A DNA stretch of 64,000 nucleotides from Diphasiastrum complanatum (GCA_029204225.1 MU832646.1:1-64000), one strand, 5' to 3'; positions 1-11,640 are shown, numbered from the stretch's first letter. Made by a program: numbers and translations. The notes: a model not told the origin generated them from the sequence alone.

Positions 1-1540
1 TTGGTTGCCTATAGCTCAATGTCAACACTTGCAAAAAAACAAGCCTACACTTACCAAAATCGAAAATGATCGTTTCGATCTGCGCGAAGCTCAAATCTCC
101 CTGGCACCGTGCACACCACCTCCGTATCACCGAGTAGATGCCTTGCGACTATGCACACGCCTCGATCGGACACCCGTAGCTCAAAACATACCTCCTCCAC
201 GGCTGGCTCGATTCTGCCGTGAAGAGGTGCTGGAAGTTTTTAATATACTGATTTTTTTAAATGCGATTCTGGGAGGAGAATCGCGTTTCTCAGAAACGCG
301 GTTTCCGAAACGTCTAGTCCCAGAGACCAAAGGCAATGTCGTCAATAGGAGAGAGACCTACAATCTTACACATCCTATGCCATGTCGCACAAATGCGCAC
401 TTGTAGACTTTTTTCCATGACACATGGCATCATCACCATCCACCACCACCACAACCTTTTGTAGAGATGTCTACCTTGCAAATAGTGTTAGTATTCTCCA
501 TACATGAGTTTAAGTTTGTTCCAGTCGACAGGAAGAGAATATTTGAAATCTTATTGTCTTGAATCTCTTACAAATGGGCCTTTTTTTATTCTTTCATTGT
601 CTTTCTAAATTTTTGTGCCTGCTAAAAAAATTACTAAGGAGAAGTCACTACTTGCTGTCAAAGTTTGCTTAATAGGTGAAAAGCCTTTAGAGGAGAACCA
701 GAATAATAAAAAATGTCTATCTGAGACTCCAAATGCAAACCAGAAACAAGCAACCTTTATGATTACTAAATTACTCATTTTGTATTTTCAAGCAATACGT
801 TTGATGATCTCCTCTACTATTCACGTTAAGAAAACTCAAAGTAACATAAGTCTATAATACTCCGTTATCTCCATTTAGTGGTTTAAATCTTAGTTGCTCG
901 CGGAATGCGTTCCGCGTTCCAAAACGGACCCTCATAAAAAAAAAAAAATACATTTTTTATGCAAAGGATTTTTACACTTTGATATTTAATCTGTTCTCTT
1001 TTTTCTTTGAAGCTTTACTTGATAATTCAATAGCGCACCACTAACGTCATACTGATGATGAGAACACTGATGTGCTAAGAAAACAGAATTATTAAGAATT
1101 ATTAATAATCACATGGCTCTAACTTCGAGCGATTAATCTGAGAGAAGAGTTGGTGTATGCAGAAGGCTAGCAGTATGCAACAAATCTTGTGAAATTGAAG
1201 TGACGAACGAGAAAAAAATGCTAAGAAGCGGAAGTATGTCATACAAAAGATATAGTTTACTGAAAGAGGTTGGTCAACTATGTTCAAGAATAGCATTACC
1301 ACACATCTACCTTACAGCTACAAAATCTATGATGACATGTGCATGGGCATCTATGTAAGTACTTTGTTTCCATAAACCCATTGCATGCGTTTAGGGTTGA
1401 CTCGTGGCGCAATTTTTGCATTTGGCTAATGGGTGTTTTGTGGCAGGTATGGATGCACGATATTGAGTGATGGATGTGACAAATTCCAAGGCCTAGCTAT
1501 GGAGTATCATAACAGCATAGTAAGCACACTATGAAAGCTT
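1..1540. other. No recognised gene
   Basis: I see no recognisable protein, RNA gene or LTR here. The longest open frame (5-406, plus, 133 codons) has no motif I know and no intron-exon logic, so I do not call it a gene. Two short GC-rich patches stand out from the AT-rich background, near 265-320 and 897-935. Both are rich in the word AACGCG or its complement, and the second ends in a run that reads GGGTCCGTTTTGG on the minus strand, a style common at the ends of small DNA transposons. I could not pair them into a convincing terminal inverted repeat. Confidence 0.4.
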
Positions 1541-1834
1541 CAAAAAACCAGCTATGGAGTAGAACACAAAAGCAAGAGAGAGAGGACTTCAAAGCTCACA
1601 CAACTTGAATGATTATTCAAAGTGTAGTAGGGCGTGGAAACCCCTCCAAAGTTTGGGCTACGTGACTTGCTAATTCTAGCTCTAGAACCCACGTGGGTCC
1701 TCAACCTACTTGATATTACTTGCCTAATTAGCACAAGTGGGTGTACTATGTACATAAATGTTTTACCCCCATGTCTTATGCACAAGTTACAAGTATACAA
1801 GCCTTAAGGGGCAAAATAGGCATTTATTTCAACA
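1540..1834 (-). mobile_element. Ty1/copia 3' LTR (left end approximate)
   Basis: Read on the minus strand, the copia RNase H remnant at 1879-2555 is followed by a polypurine tract that is a run of 17 G (1835-1851) and then by TGTTGAAATAAATG, a typical LTR start, at 1834. The sequence below this point is therefore the 3' LTR. Its far end is not defined; 1540 is an estimate based on where the sequence loses LTR character near a short repeated word (CTATGGAGT at 1497 and 1552). No second copy of this LTR was found in the window. Confidence 0.55.
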
Positions 1835-1878
1835 CCCCCCCCCCCCCCCCCTCAATGGCTATTTGTTCATACCAACAC

Positions 1879-2555
1879 CTAGCATGCTACAAAACTTTTC
1901 AAATTTTTCTCTACTAAGTGCCTTAGTAAAGATATCTGCTGCTTTTTGTTGGTATCACAATACTCGAGCTGAATTTCTCCGCTTTGTATCTTCTCTCGTA
2001 AGAAGTGCTGATCCACCTCAATATGCTTCGTACGAGCATGGTACACAGGTATTTTGGCAAGCTGATTGCAACTCTGGCTGTCACACTGCAGAATTGTAGG
2101 ACCATTCCTGTGAAATCTGCACCTCCCCAAGAAGTCTCCTGAGCCATATTGCCTCGCAGGTAGCTTTTGCGCTGCCCTGTCCTCAGCCTCTGTCGATGAT
2201 AAGGTAACCGTGGGCTGTTTTCTTGCTGCACCAAGAAATGGCCCCTCTGAACCAAGGTTGAAAGTGTAACTGTGGTCGACTTTCAATCATCCCTATCACC
2301 TGCCCAATCCAAATTGGTAAGCCTCCAAGCTGAGAGCTTTCCGTCATCTGTGTACTCAATCCCATAGCAGGTTGTCCCTTTGACATACCTCAAAACCCTC
2401 TTGGCTGCTTTCCAATATCGGTTCTTGGAGTTATAACAAGTACTTATATGATTGCTGGACAACAAGCTAGTGCTTTTTGTTCTTGTATGTTGCACCATTA
2501 TAAAGACTAGAACTCCTCTGTTTGCAGATTTGATTAGTAGGCTAACTATAGACAT
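1879..2555 (-). pseudogene. Ty1/copia RNase H domain, C-terminal pol remnant
   Basis: The minus strand encodes the end of a copia pol polyprotein in two overlapping frames (2283-2555, then 1879-2286). The first has YWKAAKRVLRYVKGT and a DWAGD motif, where the Asp belongs to the RNase H active site. The second has TVTLSSTEAED, an ILQCDSQS block and HARTKHIEVDQHFLREKI, all standard copia RNase H landmarks. A frameshift near 2285 separates the halves. Nothing upstream of RNase H (RT, integrase, gag) remains, because sequence above about 2560 is unrelated. It lies directly before a polypurine tract and LTR on the same strand. It is a truncated, dead element. Confidence 0.85.
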
Positions 2556-2559
2556 GGTG

Positions 2560-3190
2560 ACTTGTGGTAGACAGCCATTTAAGGCTTCTTCGTAAGCAAT
2601 TTTTTTTAATTGCTATAGTGCGCTGCCTCAGCAAGGTATAACGCCCAAATTGAAGGTACTTTTCATGCTTCAAAAGGACATTTTTTATGGACTGTACTTA
2701 GTCACTGTTGGTCCCTTGAGGCAAATCGCCATACTACAAAAAATTTCCAGGCTAATAATGCTTATTTACATTAGTATGATGGCGCACTACCAAAAAGGAA
2801 GTGGGCCGCCCTTCCAATAGCTGTTTTTTTTTTTGCTATAATGGATGAATCCATGAAGTGTGTACATAAATTGTCTCATAAAGTTTACTTGACTCCAAAG
2901 CTGTTCTTGAAAAGAAGTTGATCTTCGTGTAAACAAACGATTAGGGTTTGCTAAAAAGCATTTCTTAGATGGTTTATGGGATAGCGAAGTACTCGTTTTA
3001 TGAGCTAGCCGATGTTATGCTTAAATACATGATACTTGTCAAGAGTAGGTTGCTTGTTTAGAATTGCCATTATACTATGGAATTAGGGTTCAGTATATAT
3101 ACTTCATGCTAAAAGGATGTTTTCAAACGATAAGCATGCATTTTTAATCTATAATTTCCGTATTGAATCATTAGTATATAAGGAGGGTGT
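2560..3190. other. Unassigned AT-rich DNA
   Basis: About 630 bases between two truncated retroelements. No motif, tandem repeat or open frame of note is visible. Short homopolymer runs (T10 near 2826) are the only low-complexity features. Confidence 0.4.
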
Positions 3191-3541
3191 TGTAAGAGAT
3201 CCTATCACCACAGTAGGGCAAACACTAACTGATCCACCCAACCTTGCCTACTCCCTGATATGGAGCAAGCCCCTCCTAGCCCAGTGGGTAGCATGCATAC
3301 TGCCAAGTGTCGGCCACGTGGCACTGATGTGGCCTACTGCACGTCGGGACCCAACGTGGGGCCCTATCCTGCTGACAGGGTCCCTAGGCTGTGTTAGGCC
3401 CGCCATGGCTATGGACCGTGCTGGGGGCACACTACTCACACTGTCTTGCCCTGTTGGTCGTGTACGCTGGACACGACCCTGACTGTGGTATCTGACCTCC
3501 TGTGTTCTCTAGGATTCGGCACTGGTTACGTGCTCATAACA
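3191..3541 (-). mobile_element. Ty3/gypsy 3' LTR, 351 bp
   Basis: On the minus strand this begins TGTTATGAGC and ends CTCTTACA, giving TG...CA termini with a short inverted end (TGTTA/TTACA). It is preceded on the same strand by a purine-rich tract (AAGGGGGAGGGAG, 3542-3554), the expected plus-strand primer of a retroelement. The gypsy pol remnant at 3664-6105 lies upstream in the same orientation, so this is its 3' LTR. It is much more GC-rich than its surroundings and contains CCACGTGG (about 3313-3320) and other CpG-rich words. The matching 5' LTR is not in the window because the element is truncated. Confidence 0.75.
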
Positions 3542-4328
3542 CTCCCTCCCCCTTAAAAACCGTCTTGGTCCTCTAAGAGAAAGTCTGGAAAAATCTTGCA
3601 AAGGACGCTACTTCTTTCCCAAGTGGCATTCTCAACAGGCTGATTATTCCACTTGACCAGATATTATCGGTATAGAGTATGACGAGTCTGCGTCTCTCTA
3701 CTATCAAGAATCTCCTCTGGTTCATGTGGAGGTTGCTGAGAATCCAATGGGAGAACTAGAACACTATCCCCTACCAGATTTTCTAATCTGGCTAAGGCTT
3801 TTCGTAACTGACTTACATGAAAAACTGGAAAAACCTTATTGCTGTGTGGGAGTTCTAGTTCAAAGGTGACCTCACCTAGTCTCCTACTGATGGTAAAAGG
3901 ACCACAATACCTAGGAGACAACTTAGCACACACTCCTGGTTTGAGGGTTTTAGAGTCAACTGAGACTCTCAAGTAGACTTTCTCACCAGCGGAGAACTGC
4001 ACATCCCGTTTGTGTGGATCTGCATAATGCCTGGCTCGATCTTGGGACTGCCTAATGCTACGCTTAGCATGTTCTATCATCTAGTTTAGGTCTTCTAAAA
4101 AGTTTCTGGCTGCTTCAACTTTTTCTTGTTTAAACCCTACAGTTGTGGGTGAGTGTGGCTGAAAACCATAAATCAGCATAAATGGGCTGTATCTCGTAGT
4201 TGAATGTTTGGTATTGTTATAAGAAAACTCTAGTATCGAGAGATACTCCTCCCAATTAGTCTGTTCTTTGCTGACGTATGTACGAAGCATATCCTCCAGC
4301 ACCTGATTTACTCTCTATGTTTGACCGT

Positions 4329-4514
4329 CCCGTCTGTGGATGGTCGGTGGTACTCATGTTAAGTTTAGTATGGAGATGATGGAATACTGCCCCGTCTGTG
4401 GATGGTCGGTGGTACTCATGTTAAGTTTAGTATGGAGATGATGGAATACTGCCCCGTCTGTGGATGGTCGGTGGTACTCATGTTAAGTTTAGTATGGAGA
4501 TGATGGAATACTGC
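4329..4514 (+). repeat. Perfect 62-bp tandem repeat, three copies
   Basis: Units 4329-4390, 4391-4452 and 4453-4514 read identically by eye, starting CCCGTCTGTGGATGG. The unit is gypsy integrase coding sequence read in reverse, so an originally single segment was tripled. Because 62 is not a multiple of three, the expansion also shifts the reading frame. Identity between units points to a recent event compared with the decay of the element. Confidence 0.95.
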
Positions 4515-5350
4515 CCTCCAAAAATTTCCATTAAACTTACTGTCCCGGTCACTGATTATGTCGGAAGGTAGACCACCGTACAATTTAAATAGCCCATCTA
4601 CAAACAACCTCGCTAACTCTGGAGCTCTAACGGTTGTTTTGGTCGGAATAAAGTGAGCCATTTTGGTTAGACGGTCAACTGTGACCCATATAGCGTCATT
4701 ACCCTTTTGGGTTTTAGGCAGGCCTACTATAAAATCCATGGAGATACTCTCCCATTTACCAGCTGGTATATCTAAGGGTTGTAACAACCCTCCTGCCTTT
4801 AAACGCTATGCTTTATTTACTTGACATTTTTGGTAACTGGTTACATATGTGGGACGTCCTTTTTCATACTGGGCCAGAAAAATTGCCTACGAAGAAGCTC
4901 ATAGGTCTTTTCAATGCCTGGGTGCCCCGCACTAGGACTGTCATGACACTCATATAGGACCTGCCTGAATTGGGGACACGAGCAAGTACTTATCTTGAAT
5001 GGAATACTGTTTCCATTTGAATCCTTGAGTCAACTGACCCTCAACCACTGGGGTTTGCTTGGGTACTACAAGCTCAGAATCCTCAACTTCATCTGACGTA
5101 TACTCGGACTCATCATCATCCTCAACGGAAGCTGCCGTATTCTTGGATGAACTGGCACCAGCCCCGAGAACTGGTTCTGGAGTCTGTAACTGTCTGCTCT
5201 GGACCGAGTTCCAGATAGTAGAGAAGAATGCACTTCCCTCTCAAGGACTCGAGTAACTCACTACGAATCTGAGTAAAACTTAGCTCGTTTATCATAGGCA
5301 TTCTACTAAGTGCATCTGCCACTGTATTGAATTTTCCCCATCTATATCTG

Positions 5351-5856
5351 ATAGACATATCAAACTCTTGCATTAACTCAGCCCAACGAGCTTTCCGACC
5401 TCTAAGATCAGACTGATTGCAAAGGTATCTGAGACTTTCATGGTTTGTCAGGACCTCAAAGTTGGCACCATACAAATAATGCCTCCAAGTCTTAAGGGCA
5501 TGAACTATGGAGAAGAGTTCCTTTTCATAGGCACTATACCTAATTTGTGTTGGCTCGAGTTTTTACTCTCAAATGCAACTGGTCGTCCACTCTGAGTTAC
5601 CTTTTCATAGACATATCAAACTCTTGCATTAACTCAGCCCAACGAGCTTTCCGACCTCTAAGCTCAGGCTGATTGCAAAGGTATCTGAGACTTTCATGGT
5701 TTGTCAGGACCTCAAAGTTGGCACCATACAAATAATGCCTCCAAGTCTTAAGGGCATGAACTATGGAGAAGAGTTCCTTTTCATAGGCACTATACCTAAT
5801 TTGTGTTGGCTCGAGTTTTTTACTCTCAAATGCAACTGGTCGTCCACTCTGAGTTA
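5351..5856 (+). repeat. Direct duplication, about 250 bp, of gypsy RNase H
   Basis: The stretch 5351-5599 recurs at 5607-5856 with an offset of 256-257 bases. The copies differ at a few positions, for example GATCAGAC against CTCAGGC in the codons giving YLCNQSDL or YLCNQPEL, and a run of five versus six T. Both copies encode the same RNase H stretch on the minus strand. The short spacer between copies (CCTTTTC) may be the junction of an unequal exchange or replication slip. Confidence 0.9.
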
Positions 5857-6490
5857 GTACATCACCAACTGCAAAGTCGCTAGCATATGTTTCAACCACA
5901 AATGGTTGATTGGGGTCGACGACTTTCAAAACTGGTGCTGTAGCTAAGGCTGTTTTAAGAGCATCAAAGCTCTCCTTCTATGTGGACTCCCAAATGAACT
6001 CCTTTCCCTTCCCCTTAAGAAGATTTGTCATGGGAACTGCTATCTGAGCATATTCCTTGACAAATCGTCTGTAATATCCCGCCAAACCTAGAAAGCTTTC
6101 AAAGCAACCTGTCCAAAATCATGTATTCATCTAAATTCAATGTCATTGCGTGTAGATGTCTATAAAATGGTCTTATAAAGCTTGGCTATGATATGTCCAA
6201 TCATGATGGGACTATAATTTTTTGTTCTCATGGGGTCACCAATTGTATGTATTAGATTGATAATATTGGTACACCAAGAGGATGGAAAACAACACTATTG
6301 AAAAGGTTGGAAAGTAATGGTGAGATGATGTAGGCTACAACATGGATAATGGGCTCAGCCTCAAGGTCCTCAACATTCTATGCACAATTATGTTTTTCAA
6401 TCAATGGCTTCACATGCCATCAAGGGAATAAAAAGTGAGAACTCTTTTTGTAGGTATACTAGTGTAGAAGTGGTGGCATACTCATTCAGG

Positions 6491-6580
6491 CGCACGCGCG
6501 CGCACACACACACACACATATCATCTATCAAGAGTACACACACACACACACACACACATATATATCATCTATCAAGAGTA
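6491..6580 (+). repeat. Compound CA microsatellite with duplicated flank
   Basis: A CG/CA tract (6491-6518) is followed by TATCATCTATCAAGAGTA, then a second CA tract (about 6535-6562), then the same 18-base word again. The duplicated flank shows that the whole unit, microsatellite plus flank, was copied once rather than two CA tracts arising independently. Confidence 0.85.
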
Positions 6581-7665
6581 GGGGAGGAGTTTGAGGTAGA
6601 AACTTTGATAATGCCCAACTCCTCATCGTCATGTATGAAGACAAAGCATCTACATCTAAATCATGAATATCCATCTAATATGGGCAATAGAATCACCCAG
6701 AAATAGTATACATCCTCTCATTGAGTATGCTATGATAACCCATACAAGAATCTCATATGGGAAACATAGATACTATGCAAATATAGTAGCCTCAAGAGGA
6801 AACCATATACACATGCTCCTCAAGGCCAACCTCTCATCCAGGTTGGTGCGTTAGAAGCAACTCGGCTATGGCCTAAGCAGCTCGCTGGCTAAAACCCTGG
6901 CAGCATATTCTTTAAGATATATGGACTAAATAATTAAACTTCCTATGTCGATCTTATTCCTTTCCTAGTTCAAAGCCAGCATTATTACCTTATTTCCAAA
7001 CATATGTTTAACTAGAAGTTACGGTTATCGGATGATTTTGCTAGAGAGCAGAGATTTATGATGCATAATTGAGAAGCCTTAGGAAATATCCAACAGAAGA
7101 AACTCTCTTTTGTTATGCAGATTTGGTTAATAGTGAGAAAAGTTCTTTAGAGAGCAAAGTCATTGATTAGTTGAAAACAGAGCAAATTCCTGCCGAGGAC
7201 TGCGAGCGTTGTTATCCATGTGATAATTTCTTGAATGTATTACATTTCTTAAAAGTGGCTTCAATTCTTTTGGAGCCAAAGAACACCTTGTACACAACCA
7301 TATCTCATCTTGGAATTTCATTAACGTCTAATTTCTTTCTTACTATGGCTTTGACAGCAGACATCTTCACATACTCGAGAAGTTAATCATTCCTTCGATT
7401 ATTCTTTTTATGCACAATTGAGCAGAAACAAGGCAAAGAATTTCCTTGTGGGTTCTATCCTAAAATGTGAAAACGGTAACTACCTCAACGGAATGCGATG
7501 TGCTCATGTCCTGATGTGCTGATGATGCACGCTGAAAGCTGATAATGGAATGAGTATCTGCAAGCTGATGCGCTACAGAGGGAATTGGATGATTGAAATC
7601 TGAAGCTTTCTAGCCTCTGGAATATGATCGCAATCCATCGTCATCAATTCTGCGTGCTATCTCGG

Positions 7666-7667
<2 letters not shown>

Positions 7668-7721
<54 letters not shown>
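7668..7721 (+). repeat. (GA)27 microsatellite
   Basis: An uninterrupted GA repeat of 54 bases. One of six long GA/CT tracts in the window. Confidence 0.97.
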
Positions 7722-7724
<3 letters not shown>

Positions 7725-8056
7725 GCTTTTCCCTTAACTAAGTAAAGTAACGGTCTTCATGTTTTCATTGATAAAGATGAAAACCCAAAGGACTCCATAT
7801 AGAAATTATAAAAGCCATAAGTCAAACTGAGATATGGTACATATGGTACAGCGACTATAAAAAAGCAAAAATCTCACAAAGTAGCTACCGAAAGACTTTA
7901 CTTGATGTAAGTCAATAGTTAAGATAGTGCAAATTTAAGTAATGTAAGAAGCTGCGAAGCAGTCGTTCCTGCAACTACGGCACATCGAATAATTGCAAGT
8001 GCTTGAATGTGTTATAAAGTGGTAGAAACTCATTGACGATGATAGGATGTAATGAT

Positions 8057-9295
8057 CTATAAAGGTGATGCACCACGTCCATGGAGTTTCGCTGCAAATT
8101 CTACACAAGTTGATAGAAAATCATCGAATTTCTTATGTAGGCACACATAAGTCTCCAAGGCAAAAGAAATAAAGTCTTCTCCAAGAGTGCGATGTGAATA
8201 ATCCCGCTCTTTATTCCGAGTTGCATGAGAAGCAAAAACATTTGAAGCACGACAAAGGAGGTTCCGGCCGCAAAGGATCAACAACAACAACAACATCCCC
8301 AAGGGTGCGAATTCCTTCGCGCAAAAAAACAAGATCAACTCAACGACGAAACGACTGTGAATCAACACAGGCCAAATGTAAGTCTGCTCCTGGACAACAT
8401 GAAAGCCGCATTCATGTGCAATAGGTGCAAGTTTTTCACAAATGGAATTGTGAGTAGCGGTGCGAATCTCGCGAGAAGGGCAATGCATGAGATAAGTGCA
8501 GAGAGAATCAAGAGGGTGACCACAGGAACATTTTGTCAAACCCGTCAACACTAGATGAGGAAGACCCAATCTAACTCGAAGGGCAGTGACAAATAGCTCT
8601 GAAGAAAAGGTGCAAGAGTCGAACAACAGGACACACAACAAGCCAAACACTAGCACTTGGGCCTGCACAAGAAAGAAGGCGGCTTGAGTCTTGTTAGAAG
8701 GGAATCACTGAGAAGCTGGGTTAAAGCATGCTAGTGGAATTGCTCCATAAGAGGCCGTTGATGGATGTCATTGAGCAAAGTCTCAAAGGGAAGCAAAGAA
8801 GCTCGCATAGGTGGAGGGATGAGATCCTTGGCTGCATGAAGATGTTGTTGGAAAGGAAGATAGCCCACGTTTTCACATGAGCTACTGAATCAAGAAGAAT
8901 GGGCTAGGAGCCCTGCTGAAATCGAGAGATAAGTGTAGGAGAAACAAGGGCCCAACTCCCCAGAAAAGTAGTTGGAGCAATAGAAGGTGTGCAAATAAGA
9001 CCAACACCTCCAAAAGAAGCGGGAAGTGAGACTTGTCACTTAACGAATTGGTCATTGGAAATATGAAAGGTTCCTAGACCCATCAAGCAACTTAGAATAT
9101 CTGATAAAGTATTATCGAAATCCTGTAGCAAAGCCAAAACATCTAGAGATGGAAGAACACATCATAGAATATAACTTGCCCGTTGAGCAAAACATTGAGT
9201 GAGAATCTCTATAACAACTTGAGCATTGCCTAGCAAATCAGCGTGGCAAATATGCTCATCGAAAGTGTCTCTCAAACTGTCATGAAGCCAAAAAC
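8057..9295 (-). pseudogene. LINE-like (non-LTR) ORF, C-terminal remnant
   Basis: The lower part is a 203-codon open frame (8057-8668) containing ALRVRLGLPHLVL and a Cys/His block KCSCGHPLDSLCTYLMHC, resembling the zinc-binding C-terminus found after reverse transcriptase in non-LTR elements. Further upstream on the same strand, in decayed frames, QVSLPASFGGVGLICTPSIA (near 9030-8970) followed by FLGSW matches the post-RT stretch of such elements (a phrase of the type LPxxxGGLGLRS, then AFLGSW). Stops and frameshifts interrupt it, and no RT catalytic motif survives. It directly abuts a copia-type primer binding site at 9309-9320. Classification is from motif memory, without a search. Confidence 0.5.
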
Positions 9296-9308
9296 CAGAG
9301 GCCCAAGA

Positions 9309-10100
9309 AATCAATCTGATACCATGTTAGAAATCCATAAATTATGAGCATGTTGTGTTGAAATTGAAAAATAATCTATTGTGACTTTAGGCTTGCTACA
9401 AACTTTGTACTATGCAAGTATGTTGTTTCATAAATGTAAATGCCAAATTTGGCCTAGATGGAACTCGAGCTATATGGGTTTCACATGTCTAGTTGGTTGA
9501 ATACAACTTGCATATAGATTGTAAACTTAGAAATAGCATTAATATGCTTGTAGAAACTCATGGCATATCACATGCATTTATTGTAAGTGATCTATAGTGA
9601 CATGCAAGGCATGCACAAAGTGAAATGGACACATGCATGATGATTTGTACAATTCTAGTTAGAAGTAAGACACTTTGGAAGGTGGATGGATGTGGTTCTA
9701 CCTCGAGCTACCTCAAATTCCATAAATATGTGTAGCTATTCTCATAATCTTTGATGAAGTGCCAAAGCTTTGTAGCTATTCCATGCCAATTTGGATCTAA
9801 ACCATTTTTGCTTGAATATTTCTATCTTTCTCTCTCTAACTCGTGTTGAAGCTAATGTTCATACACTAAATTCTTGTACTTTTGCTCATTTATAATTCAA
9901 TGCTATCATTCTCTGATTCTTATCATACTAGATTGTGGTTAAGCCATAAGTTCTGTACTAGATCTTGCTATTCAATCTAGAATCAGATTATTGTGCTAAT
10001 CATAAAGCTTAATAAGATCAATCATACTTGTGGATCATTCCCACACGTGTGGATTTTGGAAATATTTTCAGGTTGTAGGAGTTATCATGAACACTTCTGT
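9309..10100 (-). mobile_element. Probable copia LTR plus primer binding site (far end approximate)
   Basis: At the left edge, the minus strand reads CTAACA followed by TGGTATCAGA, the tRNA-iMet-type primer binding site that follows the 5' LTR of many plant copia elements. The sequence to the right should then be a minus-strand 5' LTR. Near its other end (about 10047) it carries CCCACACGTGTGGA, an arrangement shared in variant form with the copia LTRs at 12459, 20664, 27290 and 58215. The LTR start is not pinned down; 10100 is an estimate. No gag follows the binding site, because the LINE remnant begins immediately. Confidence 0.45.
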
Positions 10101-10359
10101 GATCAAGGCAAGAGTATTCGAAACTTGATTAGAATATGCCAACACTTTTATCAGCTTCCTTTCACAGTACGACAGTCAACATGGATGGGTAACACGTTTC
10201 AGCCAACAAAGATTTATGTAAGTTGTAAAGCGTGCTTTGACAATAAAAAACTTTGATTCAGTGCATTTCCAATACAATTAGGACAGATTGCAATACAAGT
10301 TCAAGTGATTAGTTGCAAGATCATTTAACACTCTTTCAATTTCTCAAGTTTCTCCGTCT

Positions 10360-11066
10360 TCCTCTTCTCGTCTTCGTGTTCCATGTGCAAGTTGTGGCCG
10401 CCTATATGTGGAAGGTGCCATTCTTTTTCGCCATCAAAATGCTTGCAATACTTTTCGTCAGTAGCTTGCCTTAACCAATATCAACTTTGCACCTCACCCT
10501 ACTCCCACTTTGCCACCTGACTCGGCTTGGACCTGATTCGCTCCCTTGATATTTTAGCCACCTTTCACTTAGGTTGTCCTCGTCCTAATCTTTATGAACA
10601 CATACCCTTTGTCTTGCACTTGCATGTCCAGAGAGCTTTTTCCTTAACTTTGTCTTGTTTGGCTTCCAACCCTTCTGATACCATAGCCTGGCATGTCTTT
10701 TTGTTCTTTCCTCTCTGGTGTTTGCCTCTACCTCCTCGCGGTGGTGATGTTGGTCACCGGGAATGTGCAACAAGATTCATCACTTTATGTCAAGATATTG
10801 AAATTTTTTGCAAGAGGAGCATTTCCTTCGGTTCAATGCTTGCTGCTCAGCGAGATTTTATTTCAAATTGTGCTTTTGTACTAGCTGTTCATCGTTGGTT
10901 GCGTCACTATGTTTATTTGGTCAAGTGGGTGAGTATTCTTTGTGCGGCTCGTGCTCTATCTCCTTCGAGTCCAACAACTCTTTCATTTGTCACCATTCAT
11001 GCCTTGGAGCTTCTTCATCCACTGGCAAATGATAGTGATTCTGAAACTTCCTCCTCAAGTGCTTGA
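10360..11066 (+). pseudogene. LINE-like ORF, N-terminal remnant with zinc finger
   Basis: Around 10381-10446 the plus strand encodes PCASCGRLY followed by FRHQNAC, a CX2C...HX3C zinc-finger pattern like that at the N-terminus of some plant non-LTR polyproteins. After a stop and frameshift, the frame 10527-11066 (179 codons) contains LPPRGGDVGHRECATRFITL, a phrase I associate with the pre-RT region of the same kind of element, and ends in a Ser-rich tail SDSETSSSSA. The C-terminal LINE remnant at 8057-9295 lies on the opposite strand, so the two are either separate insertions or halves of one rearranged copy. The family call is tentative. Confidence 0.4.
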
Positions 11067-11149
11067 TGAGCTTCCGATAACATAATGACCACATCATCCA
11101 AAGTGTAACTTTTGAAATGCTCTGGCATATCATGTTGCACATCATCTGC

Positions 11150-11640
11150 TCGTTTTTTCTCTAAGGGATTAACCTTAGTTTACTTTTGGATTTCTTGACT
11201 AATGCATTTGTGACTTCAGAGAGATCTGACTCGAGGCATCAAGATCTAGATCTATCTTTCTTTGACCTTTGTCCAACAAAGGTGGCACGTCAATATGATC
11301 ACTGATCTTTGGATCACTTGTTGTATTTGCCTCATTTAGTGGATTTGTCCATTTTAGAACCTTATTGTAATGCTTCTTTGCTTGCTTTTGAGTCATAGGT
11401 CTTGATGGCTTGCCTTCCTTCAATATGACATCCTTTGGTGGTTTTGTTGGTGGTTGATCCGGAATTCGTTGGTATTCAAATCGGGTTGGATTCATATGCC
11501 TTAAGATGTGGTCATCTATCAGCTCCACATTCTCATTATAGGACAATGAATCGCTAATGGGAATCAGTTCGTCTTCAATCAGATCTAGAATCGGATTTGT
11601 GGAAATCCAAGCCACATTCATCATATTGATAGAATATGTA
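11150..11640 (-). pseudogene. Ty3/gypsy protease-RT linker fragment
   Basis: The minus-strand frame 11199-11624 (141 codons) begins MMNVAWISTNPI and includes PKDVILKEGKPSRPMTQKQA. It is clearly homologous to the frame at 45119-45649, which has MMNLAWISIDPI and PKAVILKEGKVQGPMPKKQA and sits between protease and RT in the gypsy element there. So this is a fragment of the same gypsy family. Both ends are truncated, and a plus-strand copia piece begins immediately to the right. Confidence 0.7.

Larger units (their letters stand above)
3664..6105 (-). pseudogene. Ty3/gypsy pol, 3' half (RT end, RNase H, integrase), broken
   Basis: Reading down the minus strand: the end of RT with a GYYRRFVKEYAQIAVP-type stretch (6105-5950), RNase H starting FVVETYASDFAVG (5929-5597), the RNase H end with YLCNQ and VADALSRMP (5475-5122), a degenerate zinc-binding N-terminus of integrase (about 4900-4790), the integrase core with SMDFIVGLP, WVTVDRLTK and SDRDSKF (4787-4416), and the integrase tail GEKVYLRVS to FHVSQLRKAL (4080-3664). 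A 256-bp tandem duplication doubles part of RNase H and a 62-bp triplication destroys the integrase core where its catalytic Glu should be. The 5' portion is lost at about 6105, where sequence becomes unrelated. Gypsy assignment rests on the RT-RNaseH-integrase order and motifs. Confidence 0.85.
6106..8056. other. Unassigned DNA with microsatellites
   Basis: No recognisable gene in about 1.95 kb. It contains a compound CA/CG repeat (6491-6580) and a GA repeat (7668-7721), listed separately. Open frames at 6380-6706 and 7171-7386 have no known motif; the former is partly low-complexity His-Thr generated by the CA repeat. Confidence 0.4.

Noticed and set aside
5-406. 133-codon open frame at the window start
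   Set aside because: No motif, no supporting context, and its composition is that of random translated DNA.
4329-4514. CRISPR-like array
   Set aside because: The units are directly adjacent without spacers, inside an integrase pseudogene of a eukaryotic element.
8194-8554. Plus-strand frames of 65-76 codons
   Set aside because: They are the antisense of the LINE-like C-terminal remnant, which has recognisable motifs on the minus strand.
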